Source: Vibrio astriarenae (GTDB lineage Bacteria > Pseudomonadota > Gammaproteobacteria > Enterobacterales > Vibrionaceae). Taken from it: 64,000 nucleotides of DNA. Where the stretch lies: the NCBI RefSeq assembly GCF_010587385.1, contig NZ_CP047476.1, positions 558,001 to 622,000 of the forward strand. The letters run 5' to 3'. Of this stretch, positions 9,054 to 18,992 are shown in pieces (within the stretch, counting starts at the first letter, position 1; each line of letters begins with the position of its first letter). The notes below the pieces were generated by a model. The model had not been told where the DNA came from. It did no database searches and saw only the letters and a list, made by a program, of their open reading frames with translations. The position numbers and the translations under genes are program-made.

Positions 9054-9989
9054 ATGCAAAGCCATGATGCAAGAATCCATACCTCTTATGCAGATTTAGT
9101 GAGACTGCAAAACCACGCTTTGTCATTTACTTTATTACCGCACCTGCATGCTTCGAACTCGATGTCCGGCAGGCACCTGTCACTCTTTCGTGGCCGAGGG
9201 CTCAATTTTGAAGAATTACGCCACTATCAGCTAGGCGATGACATTCGTAGCCTAGATTGGAAAGTCACCATGCGCACGGGTAAACCTCATGTAAGAGTTT
9301 ACAGTGAAGAGAAAGATCGACACTGCCTGATCCTAGTGGACCAACGAAGCAGTATGTTCTTTTCATCACAGCATTGCATGAAATCTGTTGTTGCAGCTGA
9401 AGTCGCCGCTTTGAGTGCTTGGCGTGTTCTGCGTGATGGAGATAGAGTCGGTGTTTGCATTGCTGATACAGACAAAACCCAATGGCAGGTTGCTTCGCGC
9501 GCTCAACCTAAATTACTAGAGCAACTGAAACAGGTTGCTAAAGCGAATCAACAGCTCTCGGCCTTAAGCGCGGATGATGAAAAGCTCACCTTTTCAAGGT
9601 GGATAAATGAGTTGTCCCGACGGGCGTTAAAGCAATCAACCATCATTATCGTTTCTGACTGGAGTGGCTGTAGCGCAGATGATATTAACCGTCTAAAGCA
9701 GCTTCAACGACAGAACGACGTGCTTGCTATTATGGTTGTCGATCCTTTTGAAACTGAACTGCCAGAAAAGATAGCCAAACAGGGCTGGGTTGTTGGAGAC
9801 GGAACCCACCAGATCATGTTGGATAGCCAACATAAAGTCGCGAAAGCTAGCCAGTTTTTGTTAACAGAGAAACAACAACAAATTGTCCAGCTACAGCGCC
9901 TAATGGCGGCTAAACGCCTACCTTGTATCCTTCTTTCAACGACAGGGGATCACATCTCACAATACAAACAGGCTGTTGGAGGTGGATAA
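9054..9989 (+). CDS. DUF58 domain protein (VWA-like), Bat/MoxR partner
   Basis: A 311-residue protein of the DUF58 family. It has the typical N-terminal block SGRHLSLFRGRGLNFEELR, then DDIRSLDWKVTMRTGKPHVR and the VWA-like core LILVDQRSSMFFS. These are the standard second gene in MoxR operons (equivalent position to mxaS). The MIDAS-like site is D-x-R-S-S rather than DxSxS. There are no membrane helices, so a cytoplasmic adaptor is likely. It lies 9 nt after moxR and abuts the next gene directly (TAA then ATG). Confidence 0.88.
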   Translation: MQSHDARIHTSYADLVRLQNHALSFTLLPHLHASNSMSGRHLSLFRGRGLNFEELRHYQLGDDIRSLDWKVTMRTGKPHVRVYSEEKDRHCLILVDQRSSMFFSSQHCMKSVVAAEVAALSAWRVLRDGDRVGVCIADTDKTQWQVASRAQPKLLEQLKQVAKANQQLSALSADDEKLTFSRWINELSRRALKQSTIIIVSDWSGCSADDINRLKQLQRQNDVLAIMVVDPFETELPEKIAKQGWVVGDGTHQIMLDSQHKVAKASQFLLTEKQQQIVQLQRLMAAKRLPCILLSTTGDHISQYKQAVGGG

Positions 9990-10499
9990 ATGGGATTTGC
10001 GAATGCACAACATGAGGTACCTACCTCTTATATTTTGCGAGAACTGCAGGACATCGTCCCTGCAGAAAGTGTGAGTTGGTTTCCCCAAACGATAGGATGG
10101 AAGGTTGTTGCCATTATCATCATTACTTGGCTTCTCTACCTTCTATTCAGAAGGTTAACTACTTGGTGGCATAACCGCTATCGAACCGAGGCGCTCGGTT
10201 ATCTCCGATCAATAAGTATTGAATTGGAGCAGTTTGAATACGAGACATTTAGACTGATAAAAATTGTCCTTAATCGCTGCTCTAACCGATACAGAGTGAT
10301 TCATGGCCTTGACTTCATAACAACACTCGATGAAACAGGGCAACATCTCACACTCGACCGAAGTGTCAGTATTCAGTGGGTGAATTGCCTCAATAGAAGC
10401 GATCTAAGACTCAGTTTAGAACAACGAAAGGAATTAAAAGCCTATCTAGAGCAGTGGTTACTGCAGCACGTCGTCCCCAAAGAGGGAGAGGTGAAATGA
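9990..10499 (+). CDS. DUF4381 membrane protein
   Basis: A 169-residue protein with one transmembrane helix at about 38-54 (VVAIIIITWLLYLLF) followed by a basic, helical cytoplasmic or periplasmic tail. Family segments SYILRELQDIVPAESVSWFPQTIGWK match DUF4381, which occurs almost only between DUF58 and VWA genes of Bat operons. Its molecular role is unknown. Its ATG immediately follows the previous stop and its TGA overlaps the next start (ATGA at 10496-10499), so translation is coupled. Confidence 0.85.
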   Translation: MGFANAQHEVPTSYILRELQDIVPAESVSWFPQTIGWKVVAIIIITWLLYLLFRRLTTWWHNRYRTEALGYLRSISIELEQFEYETFRLIKIVLNRCSNRYRVIHGLDFITTLDETGQHLTLDRSVSIQWVNCLNRSDLRLSLEQRKELKAYLEQWLLQHVVPKEGEVK

Positions 10500-11536
10500 T
10501 CAATCAATGGCTAAGTGGTTTAGAAATTACGTACCCTTATTGGCTACTGATATTGCCAATACCTCTATTACTCGTATTCGTTCCCGCCTATAAAACCAAA
10601 CAACTAGCGATTAAAGTGCCTTTTTTCCAACAGCTCGTCACCGCTACGGGCAATAAGCCATCAGAGGGCGTAGTTGAACTTAAACCACAATGGTGGCAAC
10701 GTATAATCTTAGTCGTTTCGTGGATGCTGGTTGTGTTTGCACTCACAAAGCCCGTTGTGCTGGACGTCCCACAAATCAAAGAGAGTATCGGACGAGACCT
10801 AATGGTCGCAGTGGATTTATCAGGCTCAATGCAAGAAACCGACTTTACCAGTGAACAAGGGGAACGAATAAGCCGACTTGATGCCACCAAGTCGGTATTA
10901 GAGTCCTTCATTTCTCAGCGAGAAGGGGATCGCGTTGGGTTAATCCTATTTGGTGATGCCGCCTTTGTTCAAGCCCCTTTTACCGCTGATAAAGAGGCTT
11001 GGTTAGCGCTGCTCAATGAAACACAAGTAGGAATGGCGGGCCAAAGTACCCATCTAGGCGATGCGATTGGATTAGCGATCAAGTCATTCAACGACCAGCT
11101 CAGCTTGGACAATGGCTTACAAGATAAAGAAAGAGTGGTGATTGTACTAACCGATGGCAACGATACGGGTAGCTTTGTCGATCCAATTGAAGCGGCAAAA
11201 GTCGCTAAAGCGAAACAAGTGCGGATACATGTCATTGCGATAGGCGATCCAACGACAGTGGGTGAGACCGCTATTGATCTACAAGTTATAGACCGCATCG
11301 CACAAGCATCTGGAGGACAATCGTTCCAGGCCCTTGATCGCGACCAGCTTGCTCAAGTTTATCGTACGATTGACGAACTTGAGCCTCAGCTTTATGAAAG
11401 CACTACCTACTATCCGAAAAAATCATTTCATCACTACTTCATTTATACCGTACTTGTTCTCTATATTTTGGCCTTCTCAATAGCAACCTTTAAACGCATT
11501 CTTCAACACAATCTCTTTGTCAAAGGAGAGACATGA
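10496..11536 (+). CDS. BatA-like VWA membrane protein
   Basis: A 346-residue aerotolerance-operon (BatA-type) protein. There are two N-terminal TM helices (about 15-30 and 75-95), then a VWA domain with MIDAS motif D107-L-S-G-S111, the later threonine in GQSTHLGDA and VLTDGND, and a C-terminal TM helix (about 315-335). The VWA face is presumably periplasmic or cytoplasmic beside the MoxR chaperone. Start chosen at 10496 (ATGA overlap, GAGAGG just upstream); the longer reading from 10454 lies inside the previous gene. All MIDAS residues are intact, so metal-dependent protein binding is expected. Confidence 0.9.
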   Translation: MINQWLSGLEITYPYWLLILPIPLLLVFVPAYKTKQLAIKVPFFQQLVTATGNKPSEGVVELKPQWWQRIILVVSWMLVVFALTKPVVLDVPQIKESIGRDLMVAVDLSGSMQETDFTSEQGERISRLDATKSVLESFISQREGDRVGLILFGDAAFVQAPFTADKEAWLALLNETQVGMAGQSTHLGDAIGLAIKSFNDQLSLDNGLQDKERVVIVLTDGNDTGSFVDPIEAAKVAKAKQVRIHVIAIGDPTTVGETAIDLQVIDRIAQASGGQSFQALDRDQLAQVYRTIDELEPQLYESTTYYPKKSFHHYFIYTVLVLYILAFSIATFKRILQHNLFVKGET

Positions 11537-13194
11537 TGAATGATGCTTTACTGACTCAATTTCATTTTCTACGCCCTGAATGGCTTTGGGCGCTATTGCC
11601 TATTTCTTTGTTAGTTGCTTATCGATTCCGAATGTCTACTCAACCCAAATGGATCGACATTTTACCGACGCATCTTAGAAAGGCGTTAACCATAGGGGAG
11701 CAGGGCTGGAAACGTCAACTTCCTCTGAAACTTCTCGCACTACTGATGAGTTTAGCCACAATAATTGCTGCAGGGCCAACGTGGCAAAGAGAGCCATCGC
11801 CCTTCGGCGAAGATAAAGCGGCATTGGTTATCGTTTTAGATGTCAGTGAGTCAATGTTAGAGACTGATGTTGCGCCTAGTAGACTGACGAGAGCCAAGCA
11901 AAAGATTCGTGATCTACTCGCGATTAGAGGTGGTGGGAGAAATGCCCTTGTGGTTTATGCTGGTTCAGCCCATTTGACCATGCCACTGACTCAAGATATC
12001 GCAGTGTTCACGCCTTTTCTCGATGCAATAGAACCTAGTATCATGCCCGTTGCCGGAAAGAATCTGATAGCAACTTTGCCCATCGTCCAAGAGATAATTC
12101 AACGAGAATCAGGTGGTAGCGTGCTAGTCGTTACCGATCAAGTGTCCGAATCGACTATCCGTAGCCTAGAAGCGAGCGGACTTTCGGCAAATAATCAAGT
12201 TATCGCTCTTGGTATCGGGAACCCCAATTCAGTCTCCCAAAACCCTGCAAATTTGGACTCGTTAAAGCAACTATCATCTGCTCTTGGAGGCCACTACCTT
12301 GAAGTCTCTATCGATGATTCAGACATCAGGCAGTTCAATCGCTACATCGAACGTAATATGGCCCTAAATGGTGATTCTGCGATGCCTTGGAAAGATATGG
12401 GTTACTACCTCGTTTATCCATTAGCTTTGCTCATGCTGCTTTGGTTTCGCAAAGGTTGGTTGGTTCAATGGAGCTGGGCACTCGTTCTGTTACCTACAAT
12501 ACTCATCACACAGCAAGTTAAGGCTGAATCAGTGAGTTTGAAGGCACAAAATACAGAAATCATAAAAGAAAGAGCGTTGTTAGAACAGGCACAGCAGTGG
12601 TGGATCTCTTTGTGGTTAACACCAGACCAACAAGCTCAATGGTTATTTAAAGACAAACAATACCTAGCGGCAGCAGCACGATTTGAAGAGCCTTTACGTA
12701 AAGGTATCGCATTCTATTATGGCAATGACTATCAACGGGCATATAACGAGTTTGTTCAACTAGAGACGCCACGCGCGCGCATCTATGCGGCTAATGCACT
12801 GGCAAGGCAGCGAGAGTACGATAAAGCACGGGATAGCTTGAAGGCACTTTTGGAACAAACAGACTTATCTAATGAATTAAGACAGCAAGCAGAAGTCAAC
12901 TATCAGGTTATTAGCAGCATTGTCGATGAGGTGAATCGGATGAGTGAGAGCCAGATAGGTACGCCAGACGGGCCTGAGCAATCAACAGAGCTGGCTGATG
13001 ATGAGCCTCAAACTGGCGATGGCGTAGACGAGGAGACCACGAGTGATTTCATAGACCAGCAAACATTAAGCGCGGAACAAATCCTTAGTGATGGTGAAAT
13101 TGCTGACAAATGGCTAAAAGGTGTAGAGGCGGACCCTAAACGATTCTTACGTGCTAAGTTCCAGATTCAACATCTTCAGCGGGAGGAGTTATGA
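11533..13194 (+). CDS. BatB-like VWA protein fused to TPR region
   Basis: A 553-residue protein with two N-terminal TM helices, a VWA domain with MIDAS DVSES (IVLDVSESMLETD) and LVVTDQV, and further TM helices at about 293-330. A C-terminal TPR-like segment follows (about 360-470; YLAAAARFEEPLRKGIAFYYGN, ANALARQREYDKARDSLK), then an acidic low-complexity tail (EDEPQTG-type, about 475-505). It combines BatB and BatC functions in one chain. It overlaps BatA by ATGA and BatD by ATGA. It probably assembles a hetero-VWA complex in the inner membrane. Confidence 0.9.
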   Translation: MMNDALLTQFHFLRPEWLWALLPISLLVAYRFRMSTQPKWIDILPTHLRKALTIGEQGWKRQLPLKLLALLMSLATIIAAGPTWQREPSPFGEDKAALVIVLDVSESMLETDVAPSRLTRAKQKIRDLLAIRGGGRNALVVYAGSAHLTMPLTQDIAVFTPFLDAIEPSIMPVAGKNLIATLPIVQEIIQRESGGSVLVVTDQVSESTIRSLEASGLSANNQVIALGIGNPNSVSQNPANLDSLKQLSSALGGHYLEVSIDDSDIRQFNRYIERNMALNGDSAMPWKDMGYYLVYPLALLMLLWFRKGWLVQWSWALVLLPTILITQQVKAESVSLKAQNTEIIKERALLEQAQQWWISLWLTPDQQAQWLFKDKQYLAAAARFEEPLRKGIAFYYGNDYQRAYNEFVQLETPRARIYAANALARQREYDKARDSLKALLEQTDLSNELRQQAEVNYQVISSIVDEVNRMSESQIGTPDGPEQSTELADDEPQTGDGVDEETTSDFIDQQTLSAEQILSDGEIADKWLKGVEADPKRFLRAKFQIQHLQREEL

Positions 13195-14465
13195 CGATGA
13201 TAAGTCGTTGGTGGCGAATGGTTCTCTTCTTGCTAGCAGTTAGCAACATTAGCTATTCATTGGCCAGTGAAATGACTGTACAGGAACTTGTGCGCGATAA
13301 GCAACTTCGCGTGAAAGCATGGGTGGGGGCATCAGCAAATAACCCCAGTGAAAACTTTATCGTTAATCAGCAAGTCACGCTCTTTATTGAGATAGGCACA
13401 TCAACGTGGTTTTCAGCGGGAACACGTTTGGCTTACCTCGACTTGGCCAACGCCATCGTCAAGCAGCGCTCATCGACAGCGACAAATTATTCTGAACAGG
13501 TATCGGGTGAAACTTGGTCTATGCAACTATGGGAGATTCAGATCTACCCACAGCAAGAGGGCAAATATACGATACCCACATTGGACATTTATGTTTCCAT
13601 TGCTCAGTCATCACGCCACTCTGTTACTGGTGAAATATCAATACAACCATTACATTTCAATGCATCCTTACCATCACCCAAACCCCAATATGCCTGGTTT
13701 GCTGGCAAGAATTTAGTGGTAGAACAAGAGTGGCAGCTCAGTTCAGAGTCACCTAAAGTAGGTGACAGCGTCAACAGAAGCATTTCAATCAGCGCTAACG
13801 ATACGCTGTCTATATTGATGCCCAAGTTTGAACAAACATCAGAGAAAGCAGGATACGTAAGCTACCTCAACCCAGCTAAAAGGTCGGACAAATATGATCG
13901 AGGAGATTTCACCTCAAATCTAACCCAAAGCCAATCTAATATCCTTCAAGTGGGTGGAGAGGTGACATTTCCTGAGTTCAGCTTCCAGTTTTGGGACACT
14001 GAGCGTCAAGAGTTACGCACGGTGCTCATTGAAGGTCAACAATATAACGTGACTCACACATTTAAATCTTTTGTTCATCTACATCAGACTCCATTGCTGT
14101 TGTTCGCGTTGTTCATCACATCATTGTGTCTAATAATTTACTTAGCCCGAAGGTATAAACTCGATTTAGCAACACCTAACCGTTGGTTATTTGAAAAGAG
14201 CCTGTTTGGAAAAGACTTTAAAAAGGCTAGGCTACTTATTTATCAAAGAAACAAGCAATCGATGAAACATGAGACTTTAACAAGTTCAAAGACTGTTTTA
14301 TCACCAGAAGAGCGTAAAGAGTTTCAAACAAAAGATACGAGCAGCCAAGTATATCGAAAGCTGTGGCGCTCTTTAGCTAGGCCTCTTTTGCCTAAACTAC
14401 GTTTACCGAAAGCACTTCCTCAGCTCGAACAGAGAACAAAGGGCAGAGTAGTACAGCAAAAATAA
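13191..14465 (+). CDS. BatD-like periplasmic/membrane protein
   Basis: A 424-residue protein with a signal peptide (about 1-25, ending YSLASE), then beta-rich Ig-like domains and one TM helix at about 300-320 (LLLFALFITSLCLIIYL). A basic cytoplasmic tail of about 100 residues follows. This architecture is that of BatD, the large periplasmic member of Bat operons. Sequence similarity visible by eye is low, so the assignment leans on operon position and topology. It is the last gene of the run; its ATG overlaps the BatB-like stop. Confidence 0.78.
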   Translation: MTMISRWWRMVLFLLAVSNISYSLASEMTVQELVRDKQLRVKAWVGASANNPSENFIVNQQVTLFIEIGTSTWFSAGTRLAYLDLANAIVKQRSSTATNYSEQVSGETWSMQLWEIQIYPQQEGKYTIPTLDIYVSIAQSSRHSVTGEISIQPLHFNASLPSPKPQYAWFAGKNLVVEQEWQLSSESPKVGDSVNRSISISANDTLSILMPKFEQTSEKAGYVSYLNPAKRSDKYDRGDFTSNLTQSQSNILQVGGEVTFPEFSFQFWDTERQELRTVLIEGQQYNVTHTFKSFVHLHQTPLLLFALFITSLCLIIYLARRYKLDLATPNRWLFEKSLFGKDFKKARLLIYQRNKQSMKHETLTSSKTVLSPEERKEFQTKDTSSQVYRKLWRSLARPLLPKLRLPKALPQLEQRTKGRVVQQK

Positions 14466-14492
14466 AAAAGGGCCACGAATGTGACCCTTAGG
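14460..14492 (-). terminator. Terminator downstream of transketolase (minus strand)
   Basis: On the minus strand, AAGGGTCAC-ATTC-GTGGCCCTT (one mismatch) runs into TTTTTTATTTTT. It starts about 20 nt after the tkt stop. On the plus strand it immediately follows the BatD-like gene but lacks a T tract there. Confidence 0.85.
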
Positions 14493-14512
14493 ATAACAAA
14501 GCTTAACCAGAC

Positions 14513-16504
14513 TTAGGCAAGCAGCTCTTGTGCTGTTTCAACCACATTTTCAACCGTGAAGCCGAACATCTTGAATAGCTCACCAGCAGGTGCTGATTCA
14601 CCGAAGGTCGTCATACCGATAATGCGACCATCAAAGCCTACATACTTGTACCAGAAGTCTGCAATACCTGCTTCTACAGCGATACGCGCTGTTACGTCAG
14701 ATGGAAGTACAGATTCACGGTACTCAGCGTCTTGCTTGTCGAATGCATCAGTTGCAGGCATAGAGACTACGCGTACCTTTTTGCCTTCAGCTGTCAGTTC
14801 AGCCGCAGCGTTAACCGCGAGCTCAACTTCAGAACCTGTAGCGATAAAGATTAGCTCTGGCTTGCCTTCACAATCTATCAGGATGTAACCACCCTTCGCG
14901 ATGTTAGCGACTTGCTCTTCGCTACGCTCTTGTTGTGCAAGATTTTGACGAGAGAAGATGAGAGACGTTGGACCGTCTTTGCGTTCAATAGCCAGTTTCC
15001 AAGCGACAGCAGACTCAACTTGGTCACATGGACGCCATGTGCTCATGTTTGGAGTTAGACGTAGAGAAGCCATTTGCTCAACGGGTTGGTGAGTTGGACC
15101 ATCTTCGCCAAGACCGATAGAATCGTGCGTGTAAACTTGAATGTTCTGAACTTTCATCAGAGCAGCCATACGCATTGCGTTACGAGCGTATTCCATGAAC
15201 ATTAGGAACGTTGCGCCGTATGGTACGAAACCACCGTGCAGAGCAATACCGTTCATGATCGCAGTCATACCGAATTCACGTACACCGTAGTGGATGTAGT
15301 TACCTGCTGGATCTTCAGCAGAAACAGACTTCGAACCAGACCACATAGTTAGGTTAGAAGGTGCAAGGTCAGCAGAGCCACCTAGGAACTCAGGTAGCAT
15401 AGCACCGAACGCTTCTAGTGCGTTTTGAGAAGCTTTGCGTGATGCGATGTTTGCTGGATTAGCTTGAAGATCAGCAATGATTTGGTTTGCTTTCTCTTCC
15501 CACTGCGCAGGAAGTTCACCGTTTACTCGTCTCTTAAACTCAGCCGCCAACTCGGGGTGTGCTGCTTCATAAGCAGAAAGTTTCTCGTTCCACGCTGCTT
15601 CCTTAGCTGCGCCTGCTTCTTTCGCATCCCACTCTGCGTAGACTTCCGACGGAATTTCAAAAGGACCGTACTCCCAACCAAGTTGTTTACGTGTCGCTAC
15701 AATTTCTTCAGCGCCTAGTGGTGCACCGTGACAGTCATGTGAACCAGATTTGTTTGGAGAACCAAAACCGATGATCGTCTTAGTACAGATTAGAGTAGGA
15801 CGTGGATCCGCTTTCGCTGCAATGATAGCTGCATTGATCGCTTCAGCGTTGTGACCGTCTACTGCTGGGATTACGTGCCAGCCGTAAGCTTCAAAACGCT
15901 TAGGCGTATCGTCAGAGAACCAACCTTCAACTTCACCATCGATAGAGATGCCGTTGTCATCCCAGAAAGCGATAAGCTTACCAAGACCTAGCGTACCCGC
16001 TAGAGAACATGCTTCGTGAGAGATACCTTCCATCAGACAGCCGTCACCCATGAATGCATAAGTGAAGTGGTCAACGATGTCGTGGCCTTCTTTGTTAAAT
16101 TGTGCTGCTAGCGTTTTCTCGGCAAGCGCCATACCAACAGCGTTTGTGATACCTTGACCTAGAGGGCCAGTGGTTGTTTCGATACCCGGTGCGTAACCGT
16201 ACTCTGGGTGACCTGGAGTCTTAGAATGCAGTTGACGGAAGTTCTTAAGATCTTCGATTGATAGCTCGTAGCCTGCTAAGTGAAGCAGAGAGTAAATCAG
16301 CATAGAGCCGTGGCCATTTGAAAGAACGAAACGGTCACGGTCAGCCCACTCTGGGTTTGACGGGTTGTGGTTCAGGTGGTCACGCCAAAGAACTTCAGCG
16401 ATGTCAGCCATACCCATTGGTGCGCCTGGGTGGCCAGAGTTTGCTTGTTGTACGCCGTCCATGCTCAAAGCACGGATTGCATTTGCTAGGTTTTTACGAT
16501 CCAT
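14513..16504 (-). CDS. tktB: Transketolase
   Basis: A 663-residue thiamine-diphosphate enzyme transferring two-carbon ketol units between pentose-phosphate sugars. It has the full three-domain layout. The TPP motif begins [18 protein letters not shown] (about 154-171) with the downstream FWDDN. The N-terminal block reads [21 protein letters not shown] and the pyrimidine domain has [17 protein letters not shown]. Length equals E. coli TktA/TktB (663-667). It is the downstream gene of a tal-tkt pair with 77 bp between. A terminator hairpin in that gap suggests the second gene may be expressed less or from its own promoter. The symbol follows Vibrio/E. coli tal-tkt usage; a second tkt probably exists elsewhere. 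Confidence 0.95.
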   Translation of the reverse strand: MDRKNLANAIRALSMDGVQQANSGHPGAPMGMADIAEVLWRDHLNHNPSNPEWADRDRFVLSNGHGSMLIYSLLHLAGYELSIEDLKNFRQLHSKTPGHPEYGYAPGIETTTGPLGQGITNAVGMALAEKTLAAQFNKEGHDIVDHFTYAFMGDGCLMEGISHEACSLAGTLGLGKLIAFWDDNGISIDGEVEGWFSDDTPKRFEAYGWHVIPAVDGHNAEAINAAIIAAKADPRPTLICTKTIIGFGSPNKSGSHDCHGAPLGAEEIVATRKQLGWEYGPFEIPSEVYAEWDAKEAGAAKEAAWNEKLSAYEAAHPELAAEFKRRVNGELPAQWEEKANQIIADLQANPANIASRKASQNALEAFGAMLPEFLGGSADLAPSNLTMWSGSKSVSAEDPAGNYIHYGVREFGMTAIMNGIALHGGFVPYGATFLMFMEYARNAMRMAALMKVQNIQVYTHDSIGLGEDGPTHQPVEQMASLRLTPNMSTWRPCDQVESAVAWKLAIERKDGPTSLIFSRQNLAQQERSEEQVANIAKGGYILIDCEGKPELIFIATGSEVELAVNAAAELTAEGKKVRVVSMPATDAFDKQDAEYRESVLPSDVTARIAVEAGIADFWYKYVGFDGRIIGMTTFGESAPAGELFKMFGFTVENVVETAQELLA

Positions 16505-16542
16505 AATAAATACCGTATATGAATAAAATGATTTAGTAGATA

Positions 16543-16569
16543 GAAAAAGGGGAACGCAAACGTTCCCCT
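16543..16569 (-). terminator. Hairpin with T tract between tal and tkt
   Basis: On the minus strand AGGGGAACG-TTTG-CGTTCCCCT is followed by TTTTTCTA. The stem of 9 perfect pairs lies about 12 nt after the tal stop. It would terminate part of the tal transcript before tkt. Confidence 0.8.
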
Positions 16570-16581
16570 AAAATATTGTTA

Positions 16582-17532
16582 TTAAAGTTTTGCTTCGATC
16601 ATGCTTTCAAGTTTGCCTTGGTCAACGGCGAAGTTGCGGATACCTTCTGCAACTTTCTCAACAGCCATCGCGTCAAGGTTGTGCTCCCATAGGAACTCAG
16701 CGTGAGTCATTGGAGCAGGGCGCTCTTTAGAGCCATTAGAGTCGACTAGCTTCTCTACCACTTCACCTTCAGCCGCTTCTAGTTCAGCAAGAAGAGCAGG
16801 AGCGATAGTCAGACGGTCGCAACCAGCAAGTTCTAAGATCTCGCCGATGTTACGGAAGCTTGCGCCCATAACAACCGTGTTGTATCCGTAGTCTTTGTAG
16901 TAGTTGTAGATGTCCGTTACTGAGATTACGCCTGGGTCTTCTTGAGCTTCGAATTCACGGCCTTCTTTTGCTTTGTACCAGTCCATGATACGACCAACGA
17001 ATGGAGAGATTAGGAATACGCCAGCTTCAGCACACGCACGAGCTTGAGCAAATGAGAATAGAAGTGTTAGGTTACAGTTGATGCCTTCTTTTTCTAGAAT
17101 TTCAGCAGCGCGAATACCTTCCCAAGTAGAAGCTAGTTTGATTAGGATGCGATCGTTAGTGATGCCAGCATCGTTGTACATTTTTACTAGCTGACGCGCT
17201 TTAGCAACGCTACCTTCTGTGTCATAAGAAAGGCGAGCATCAACTTCAGTTGAGATACGACCAGGAATAGTCTTCAGGATTTCTTTACCGATGTTTACAG
17301 CCAACATGTCGCATGTATCTTGGACTTGTTGAGCTTTGTCGCTGCTTTGAGATTTCGCATACTCAATAGAGGCATCGATCAAAGGGGCGTATTCAGCGAT
17401 TTGCGCTGCTTTCAAAATCAGTGAAGGGTTAGTCGTTGCATCTTCAGGCTGGTACTTCTTGATTGCATCAATTTCACCAGTGTCTGCTACTACTGTTGTC
17501 AGTTTACGAAGTTGCTCTAGCTTATTACTCAT
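16582..17532 (-). CDS. talB: Transaldolase
   Basis: A 316-residue class I aldolase of the non-oxidative pentose phosphate pathway, swapping a dihydroxyacetone unit between sedoheptulose-7-P and glyceraldehyde-3-P. Recognisable blocks are [10 protein letters not shown], the [12 protein letters not shown] signature, and the Schiff-base lysine in [13 protein letters not shown]. Length matches E. coli TalB (317). Start chosen at 17532 (MSNKLEQL), with AGGATG 8 nt upstream; the longer in-frame reading to 17556 would place the Shine-Dalgarno inside the gene. It is cotranscribed with tkt and divergent from the SorC-type regulator. Confidence 0.95.
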   Translation of the reverse strand: MSNKLEQLRKLTTVVADTGEIDAIKKYQPEDATTNPSLILKAAQIAEYAPLIDASIEYAKSQSSDKAQQVQDTCDMLAVNIGKEILKTIPGRISTEVDARLSYDTEGSVAKARQLVKMYNDAGITNDRILIKLASTWEGIRAAEILEKEGINCNLTLLFSFAQARACAEAGVFLISPFVGRIMDWYKAKEGREFEAQEDPGVISVTDIYNYYKDYGYNTVVMGASFRNIGEILELAGCDRLTIAPALLAELEAAEGEVVEKLVDSNGSKERPAPMTHAEFLWEHNLDAMAVEKVAEGIRNFAVDQGKLESMIEAKL

Positions 17533-17839
17533 TGTGTTCATCCTATCTCTTTGCAACGAAGCGGTCGCGGGCAGTAATTTCTATCCGTGTGCGGCCTCTG
17601 CCGAACACCGAAACTTGTTATTTTGTACGTTCACTCACTGCTCTTGAGCATTTGCTCTTGGCTTGAGTAATTGATAAATCCATATTTATATCAACCAAAA
17701 ATATTGTCAACGCTTGATTAGCAAAACCGAGCCATTTTTAGTATTTAACGAAAAAAAATAACTCACTTAGCCGATATGTAGTAAAAATTATGATATTTAG
17801 TCATGACTAAGGGTAAAAAGTGAATGTAAAACCGTCTGA

Positions 17840-17866
17840 ACATTTGTAATAATGACGAGCAAATGT
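17840..17866. promoter_or_regulatory. Inverted repeat in the tal/SorC divergent region
   Basis: ACATTTG (17840-17846) and CAAATGT (17860-17866) form a 7-bp inverted repeat with a 13-nt spacer in the 435-bp divergent intergenic region, about 100 bp before the regulator. It could be an operator for the SorC-type protein. The rest of this AT-rich gap shows no other clear element. Confidence 0.3.
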
Positions 17867-17967
17867 ATCAAATGGCGCATGGCGTTACAGATGCTTACTC
17901 ATTGAGCAGTTGTATGAAACATAGGCTACTTGTTGTTTTGTAAACTATAAATTAGTTAGGAAAATTG

Positions 17968-18939
17968 ATGTCGACACCTGAACACAATAACACAGACCTC
18001 CTCACTGAGATTGCCGTTGCTTACTATCAAGATGGTGCAACTCAAGAAGAGATTTCTAAAAAGTTTGCCGTCTCACGAGCAAAAGTCGGACGTATGCTGA
18101 AGATGGCTAGGGACGAAGGCATCGTTGAAATCACGGTAAAGTATCACCCAGTATTCAGTGCCAAGATTGAACAGCGATTGATAGAGCGATTTGGCATTAA
18201 GCGCGCTTTAATCGCATTGGACCAACCTTCAGAGGATAAACAGCGTGAGCTTGTGGCAGGGTTGGTGTCCAGTTATCTCGATTCCACCCTAAAAAACGGC
18301 ATGGTCGTCACCGTAGGGCAAGGACGCAACGTATCTTCGATTGCGCATCACGTTGGAGTTAACACCCAAAAGGACTGTAAGTTCGTCTGTGGTATCGGTG
18401 GGATACACCCGAAAGGAGGGATGTATAACGCTGATCATATCTGTCGCCAATTTGCCAAAAAATATGGCGGTAGCTCCGAAACTCTTTATGCCCCCGCTTA
18501 TGCAGAGAATAAAGAGCAGAAAAACGCTTTTTTGCACAACTCGACCATCAAACAAACCTTAGATATTGCACGTAAAGCGGATGTGGCTCTTGTCGGCGTT
18601 GGTGATATGAGTGAAAACAGCTATATGGTGGATTTAGGGTGGTTCACACCTGAAGAGGTCGTTCAATCGAGACTTCACCAAGGTGTAGTAGGTGATTTTG
18701 CAGGATACGACTTCTTCACTATCGATGGCCAAATTGCCGATACGGTGATGAATGATCGCGTTATTGGGTTGGGTATTGAAGAATATACGTCTATCTCTGA
18801 AGTCATCGCAATTGCTGCCGAAAACAGTAAACCACTTGCTATGCTTGGCGCACTTCGTACCGGAGCCATTGATGTTATCGCGACAAGTGTAAGTAACGCA
18901 TTAACTGTGCTTAACCTTGATGAGCAAATGAAAAGTTAA
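17968..18939 (+). CDS. SorC-family sugar-binding transcriptional regulator
   Basis: A 323-residue regulator. It has an N-terminal helix-turn-helix (about 12-55; YYQDGATQEEISKKFAVSRAKVGRML) and a C-terminal sugar-phosphate-binding domain (about 60-320) with the SorC/DeoR-type segment VGVGDMSENSYMVDLGWF and GLGIEEYTSI. Such proteins sense phosphorylated sugars and control pentose or polyol genes. Its divergence from tal-tkt suggests it regulates them. Start taken as ATG 17968 with AGGA 6-7 nt upstream; TTG at 17965 is one codon earlier. Confidence 0.88.
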   Translation: MSTPEHNNTDLLTEIAVAYYQDGATQEEISKKFAVSRAKVGRMLKMARDEGIVEITVKYHPVFSAKIEQRLIERFGIKRALIALDQPSEDKQRELVAGLVSSYLDSTLKNGMVVTVGQGRNVSSIAHHVGVNTQKDCKFVCGIGGIHPKGGMYNADHICRQFAKKYGGSSETLYAPAYAENKEQKNAFLHNSTIKQTLDIARKADVALVGVGDMSENSYMVDLGWFTPEEVVQSRLHQGVVGDFAGYDFFTIDGQIADTVMNDRVIGLGIEEYTSISEVIAIAAENSKPLAMLGALRTGAIDVIATSVSNALTVLNLDEQMKS

Positions 18940-18940
18940 A

Positions 18941-18984
18941 GGCTGGGGAAATCTTTATCACTAGATATAGATTCAGGCCCAGCC
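18941..18984. terminator. Convergent hairpin between SorC regulator and sulfurtransferase
   Basis: GGCTGGG (18941-18947) pairs with CCCAGCC (18978-18984) across a 30-nt loop, between two converging genes. On the minus strand it is followed by TTTAACTTTT. A weak bidirectional terminator is plausible. Confidence 0.4.
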
Positions 18985-18992
18985 CCTTACAC

